This document shows, piece by piece, positions 60,948-64,000 of a DNA stretch of 64,000 bases (the stretch's first letter is position 1; every line of letters starts with the position of its first letter). A model generated the notes under the pieces. The model was not told the DNA's origin. It did no database searches and saw only the letters and a program-made list of their open reading frames with translations. The position numbers were made by a program, and so were the translations under genes. This stretch comes from Raphanus sativus (taxonomy: Eukaryota > Streptophyta > Magnoliopsida > Brassicales > Brassicaceae), in the NCBI RefSeq assembly GCF_000801105.2, contig NC_079515.1, positions 29,225,407-29,289,406 of the forward strand, in the 5' to 3' direction.

Positions 60948-62108
60948 GAATGTCACTTTGTTAACTTATGGATTTTGTGCACTTTTAACTAGATCTCTAG
61001 ACTCTGTACATATGCTATTATTATACATACTTCTTTTCCCGTTTTGGTTTATCATTGTTCCGTATGTAAGGCCAATGTTATCATCACAAGTTTCGTTCGG
61101 TTTAGTATAGTTTGGTTAGGTTTGGTTTTCGTAGGCCGAAAAACTAAGCCAACGCTCTCAAGATCAATAATTCAAGAACGATTCGTATAGTTAACAACAT
61201 TGTTTTGAATCGTTGTTTTTATTCTTCCAAAATTATCAAAGCAAAAAAACGAGGAAATGATCTGCCCTGGAATTTATTGTAACCGGATTTGGAAATATAA
61301 ACCAGAATTAACCGATCATCTATTAAGAAGTCTCATTAGATAAACACGAGACCTGTAAAATGATAGTAAGGCACGGGCTCGTTTCCTTTGGCTCTAACTT
61401 TCTCTCACCCCGCTGATCTAATCTACGGTTGTATTCTGAAATAGAAGCTGCATCATTGCGGTTGACAGCATCGAGAGACATGGAAAAAACTAGCCATGAA
61501 CATTTCAAGTATGAGGTAGTTTGGATAGAAATCTAGAAGATCCAGCTAGCATGTTAGCTAGTTTTTGATTAGTTTAGGTTCGGTATGGTTTGATGTTAAT
61601 TTTAATATCCAGAAAATATTCAAGAATAGTCGGATATATTATTGTTCGGATATACTATTTCAGTGCAGGTAATAATTATCCAAAATATCTGAAAAGAATC
61701 GAAATAACCAAAAAGTTTGGATTACATATCCACTCGGATAGTTCAGAAACTAATAAAAGATCAAAGTCAAACTTTATCTCATCCCTCTGGTCTTGTATTC
61801 CTTTCTTCTTCCTTTTCTTTATGGAAACTCCACTTTTCAAGTCATGACTTCCTTCCAAAACTATAATGTCTTTTTTGGCTCATTCCAATTTGGGAATAAC
61901 AGAAAACTTACTAGAGATGAACAATTCTCTATTTATCCAACGGGCTATTTCAATTTCGTTGGAGAGTTCTTCTTTTCTTATATTGTCCATTCTTCTTAAG
62001 TTAACCGTTACATATATGTCTGCGCCTACAAACAAAGAGAAGTAAACAAATATATTTTCTTCTACTTTCATAAGCTATCTTCAGTTTTTCTCTTAAAGAT
62101 TCAACAAG
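60948..62108. other. Intergenic DNA upstream of the B3 gene
   Basis: No gene recognised. It is AT-rich with ggtttggtt/ggttcggtt-type simple motifs. The final stretch before 62109 should be the promoter of the B3-domain gene. Confidence 0.4.
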
Positions 62109-62456
62109 ATGAACAAGTTGATTCTCGAAGATCCACCAAACCCTGCTATGATCATATCAAAAAAACTATCAAAGACTGATGTTTTACGCAATGTGAAGTT
62201 ACCGAAAAAAAAAACTAAAGCCCTCCTCACTATGATGAATGGTGGTACAACTGAGAATTTACAAGTAGGTAAGGAAGTGAAAATTCTCGACTATCTTGAA
62301 GGCAATGAATACAAAGTTATCCTGAGATGTACTGAGAATGGTAAATACCATTTTGGAGATGGTTGGAGTACCATGAAGAATTCATTAAATCTCCAAGAAG
62401 GCGAAATTCTGAATCTCTACTGGGATCACAGAAACCAGCAGTTCATTATTATTTAG
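62109..62456 (+). CDS. Small B3-domain (REM/DUF313-like) protein
   Basis: An intronless frame of 115 residues. Residues 35-115 look like a B3 DNA-binding fold of the plant type: KVILRCTENGKYHFGDGWSTMKNS, then LNLQEGEILNLYWDHRNQQFIII. The pattern of GW followed by a basic residue, LxxGE, and a hydrophobic final strand is typical of small B3 proteins of the DUF313/REM group, usually annotated as putative transcription regulators. The N-terminus has the family-like LDKxL..DP phrase (MNKLILEDPPNPAMIISKKL). It is shorter than many relatives, so it may be a truncated family member. No damage inside the frame. Confidence 0.72.
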   Translation: MNKLILEDPPNPAMIISKKLSKTDVLRNVKLPKKKTKALLTMMNGGTTENLQVGKEVKILDYLEGNEYKVILRCTENGKYHFGDGWSTMKNSLNLQEGEILNLYWDHRNQQFIII

Positions 62457-63776
62457 ACTATCAATGATTCATATTGTTCTATTTTAAGTTGTTTCAATTA
62501 TGTTTTGGATTTCATATTTTCTAGTTAAGTGTTACTTTTCCTTAAATTCTAATCTAATTAGAATATTTTGGACTTCAATAAAATATTTATATGTTTTTTA
62601 CTTTTTGTCGTCCAAATAATCAAAACAAATACTCCAGTGAAAAAAATAACAGAAATCAATCAAAACTAAGAGCCTTCGTTGTAAAAGAAAAAAAAAGCCT
62701 TCGACTCTGACAAGTTTTTCTTTTGAATTGAATGTTTTACTTTTGAACGTTTATACTTTTACCTTATTACTGTATACAGCAATTAATTTTGCTTAATCAA
62801 GTATTGTTGTTAGTTTAGATGCCGTTACTATCAAATTATGACATTATCCACATCATAAATGCAATGATGTTAGGTTTTTATGAAGTTCGCTATATATTCA
62901 ATCTTCCTGGTTTTCTTATGCTGTCAATTTCATATATTCTCCGAAACATGTTTGGTTTCATGAGTTGCGGTTGCGGACATAGTGCAGTGACGTATGCCTG
63001 TTTGCCACGAGAACGATGATATGAATCATCACGCCTCTGAGAGCCAAACATATATCTATTTGTTGCACCCGAAAGCAAAACTACAAGATTTGTCTTCGCT
63101 TGATGTCTCCAAACCTCAGAATGCCAGGATGCTGACACCTCGTGTGCATGGCATTGATACATTTGTCAGCAGTGCCTGATCTGAGATTTCATGGACTCTA
63201 AACATTTCTTTAAGAATTTTTATAATTTTTTTTTTTTTTTTTGTAATTTGGAAGCCTATTCCTATGTAAGAAACTTCAAAAAAAAATTAGAAGCTAAAAC
63301 CAATGTTACATCAATCATTGGATATGAGATAATATGTAAATACAACTCTTCTCTTTTCGTATTATTATAATATACATCAAACATTTTCTGGAGAGTGCCA
63401 TTTGTCCTCATTGTTATCCAAACATACACCAAATTAGTTTTTGATATACACTAACAGCAGAATCATATGCTGAGAGAAATCAAATTTAATTTTCGCAACA
63501 GTTTTGAGATCTGAAATCATGACTGAAGAACTTGCACCCACCGGTTTTGGTATAATCTGTCTCGAACCAAAATGAACCAAAGAACTGCTGAATACTCAAA
63601 GAGGTAGCACTATATGCAGAGGCAGTTAAAAAGCATTTGCCAAAATAGGAAAAATAAACAAGACAGCCACAAGGACAAAACAACTAAAGATTGTGTCCCT
63701 ATTTATAACAAAAGAAAGGGACCCTGCTCATAAACAAAAGAGAATACACAGGTGATTTTGTATCATTCACCTTCTT
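62457..63776. other. Intergenic DNA with one unassigned short open frame
   Basis: At 62994-63179 an open frame of 61 residues (reading HHASESQTYIYLLHPKAKLQ in part) is less AT-rich than its surroundings and could be an exon of a lost gene, but I recognise no family. A T-run lies at 63226-63241. The last 100 bases are the 3' flank of the SCL3-like gene. Confidence 0.35.
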
Positions 63777-64000
63777 TCACTTCCTGCATCTCCAAGCTGA
63801 TACTGAGTAAAGAGGTCGGTCTTGCCAGCAAATCACTGCACACCCGCTCTCTTCTTTGATCCTATACCCATCAAAACCATAGCCTTGAAGCAACCTCCTA
63901 GCCTGCAACATCGCAAAATAGCTAAGAGGAACATTCCCAAAACCATCAAAATCAAACCTCTGGCTCCATTTCTCAAGCTTCTCATGTCTCTCTCTTCTCT
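63777..64000 (-). CDS. SCL3: SCARECROW-LIKE 3 type GRAS protein, 3' end only
   Basis: The gene runs off the right edge. The visible 73 codons end at a TGA at 63779-63777 and contain the SAW motif that closes GRAS domains: EKWSQRFDFDGFGNVPLSYF, then AMLQARRLLQGYGFDGYRIK, then VICWQDRPLYSVSAWRCRK. GRAS proteins are plant transcription co-regulators; SCL3 integrates gibberellin signalling with root patterning by opposing DELLA proteins. The identification as SCL3 rests on this C-terminal sequence and on the syntenic position after myosin VIIIA. Other SCL genes share the motif but differ more. Confidence 0.85.
   Translation of the reverse strand, partial: RRERHEKLEKWSQRFDFDGFGNVPLSYFAMLQARRLLQGYGFDGYRIKEESGCAVICWQDRPLYSVSAWRCRK

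Overview
The window is plant nuclear DNA from a Brassicaceae genome, most likely Brassica or a close relative. The genes have many short GT-AG introns, AT-rich intergenic DNA and proteins very close to Arabidopsis thaliana families. From what I remember of Arabidopsis chromosome 1, the order matches the At1g49990-At1g50420 interval: F-box gene, RsmE-like methyltransferase (a remnant here), alpha-tubulin TUA2, TOR kinase, alanyl-tRNA synthetase, sugar transporter STP9, thioredoxin x (a remnant here), class VIII myosin VIIIA and SCL3. Many genes that lie between these in Arabidopsis are missing, and two survive only as short 3' fragments. This is what gene loss from one subgenome of a polyploid ancestor would leave.

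Layout. 1-4.1 kb: a divergent pair typical of plant transposon-derived genes, a small GRF-type zinc-finger gene (+) and a DUF1985 gene (-), separated by an 84-bp tandem repeat. 5.6-6.9 kb: an intronless F-box gene. 7.2-7.5 kb: remnant of an RsmE-type rRNA methyltransferase. 8.3-10.2 kb: a complete alpha-tubulin gene. 12-29.3 kb: TOR on the minus strand, with HEAT, FAT, FRB, kinase and FATC regions all recognisable. 29.4-31.9 kb: AT-rich DNA with a tandem duplication and a small inverted-repeat element. 31.9-38.7 kb: an alanyl-tRNA synthetase copy (-) that looks dead, with two in-frame stops, a GC splice donor and losses in conserved motifs; one intron holds a solo LTR with a target-site duplication. 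40.4-42.6 kb: an unusual nine-exon gene made of two tandem copies of the callose synthase N-terminal (Vta1-like) domain plus a foreign-looking tail, with no synthase domain. 45.4-45.8 kb: a young 5'-truncated LINE with a perfect 14-bp target-site duplication.

46.6-48.8 kb: STP9-type sugar/H+ symporter (+). 49.3-49.5 kb: remnant of thioredoxin x. 50.6-52.1 kb: a candidate gene-capturing TIR element holding the first exons of a VPS34-type PI3-kinase (-) abutted head to head with a class III peroxidase fragment (+). 53.6-59.6 kb: myosin VIII with 23 coding exons (+). 60-61 kb: a probable gypsy-type LTR. 62.1-62.5 kb: a small B3-domain gene (+). 63.8-64 kb: the 3' end of an SCL3-like GRAS gene (-).

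The intact genes are housekeeping or cell-biology genes (growth signalling, cytoskeleton, sugar uptake, transcription) with no operon-like relationship. The most interesting signals are the degenerating tRNA synthetase, the duplicated Vta1-domain gene and the chimeric captured-gene element. Arabidopsis comparisons and locus numbers come from memory and were not searched.
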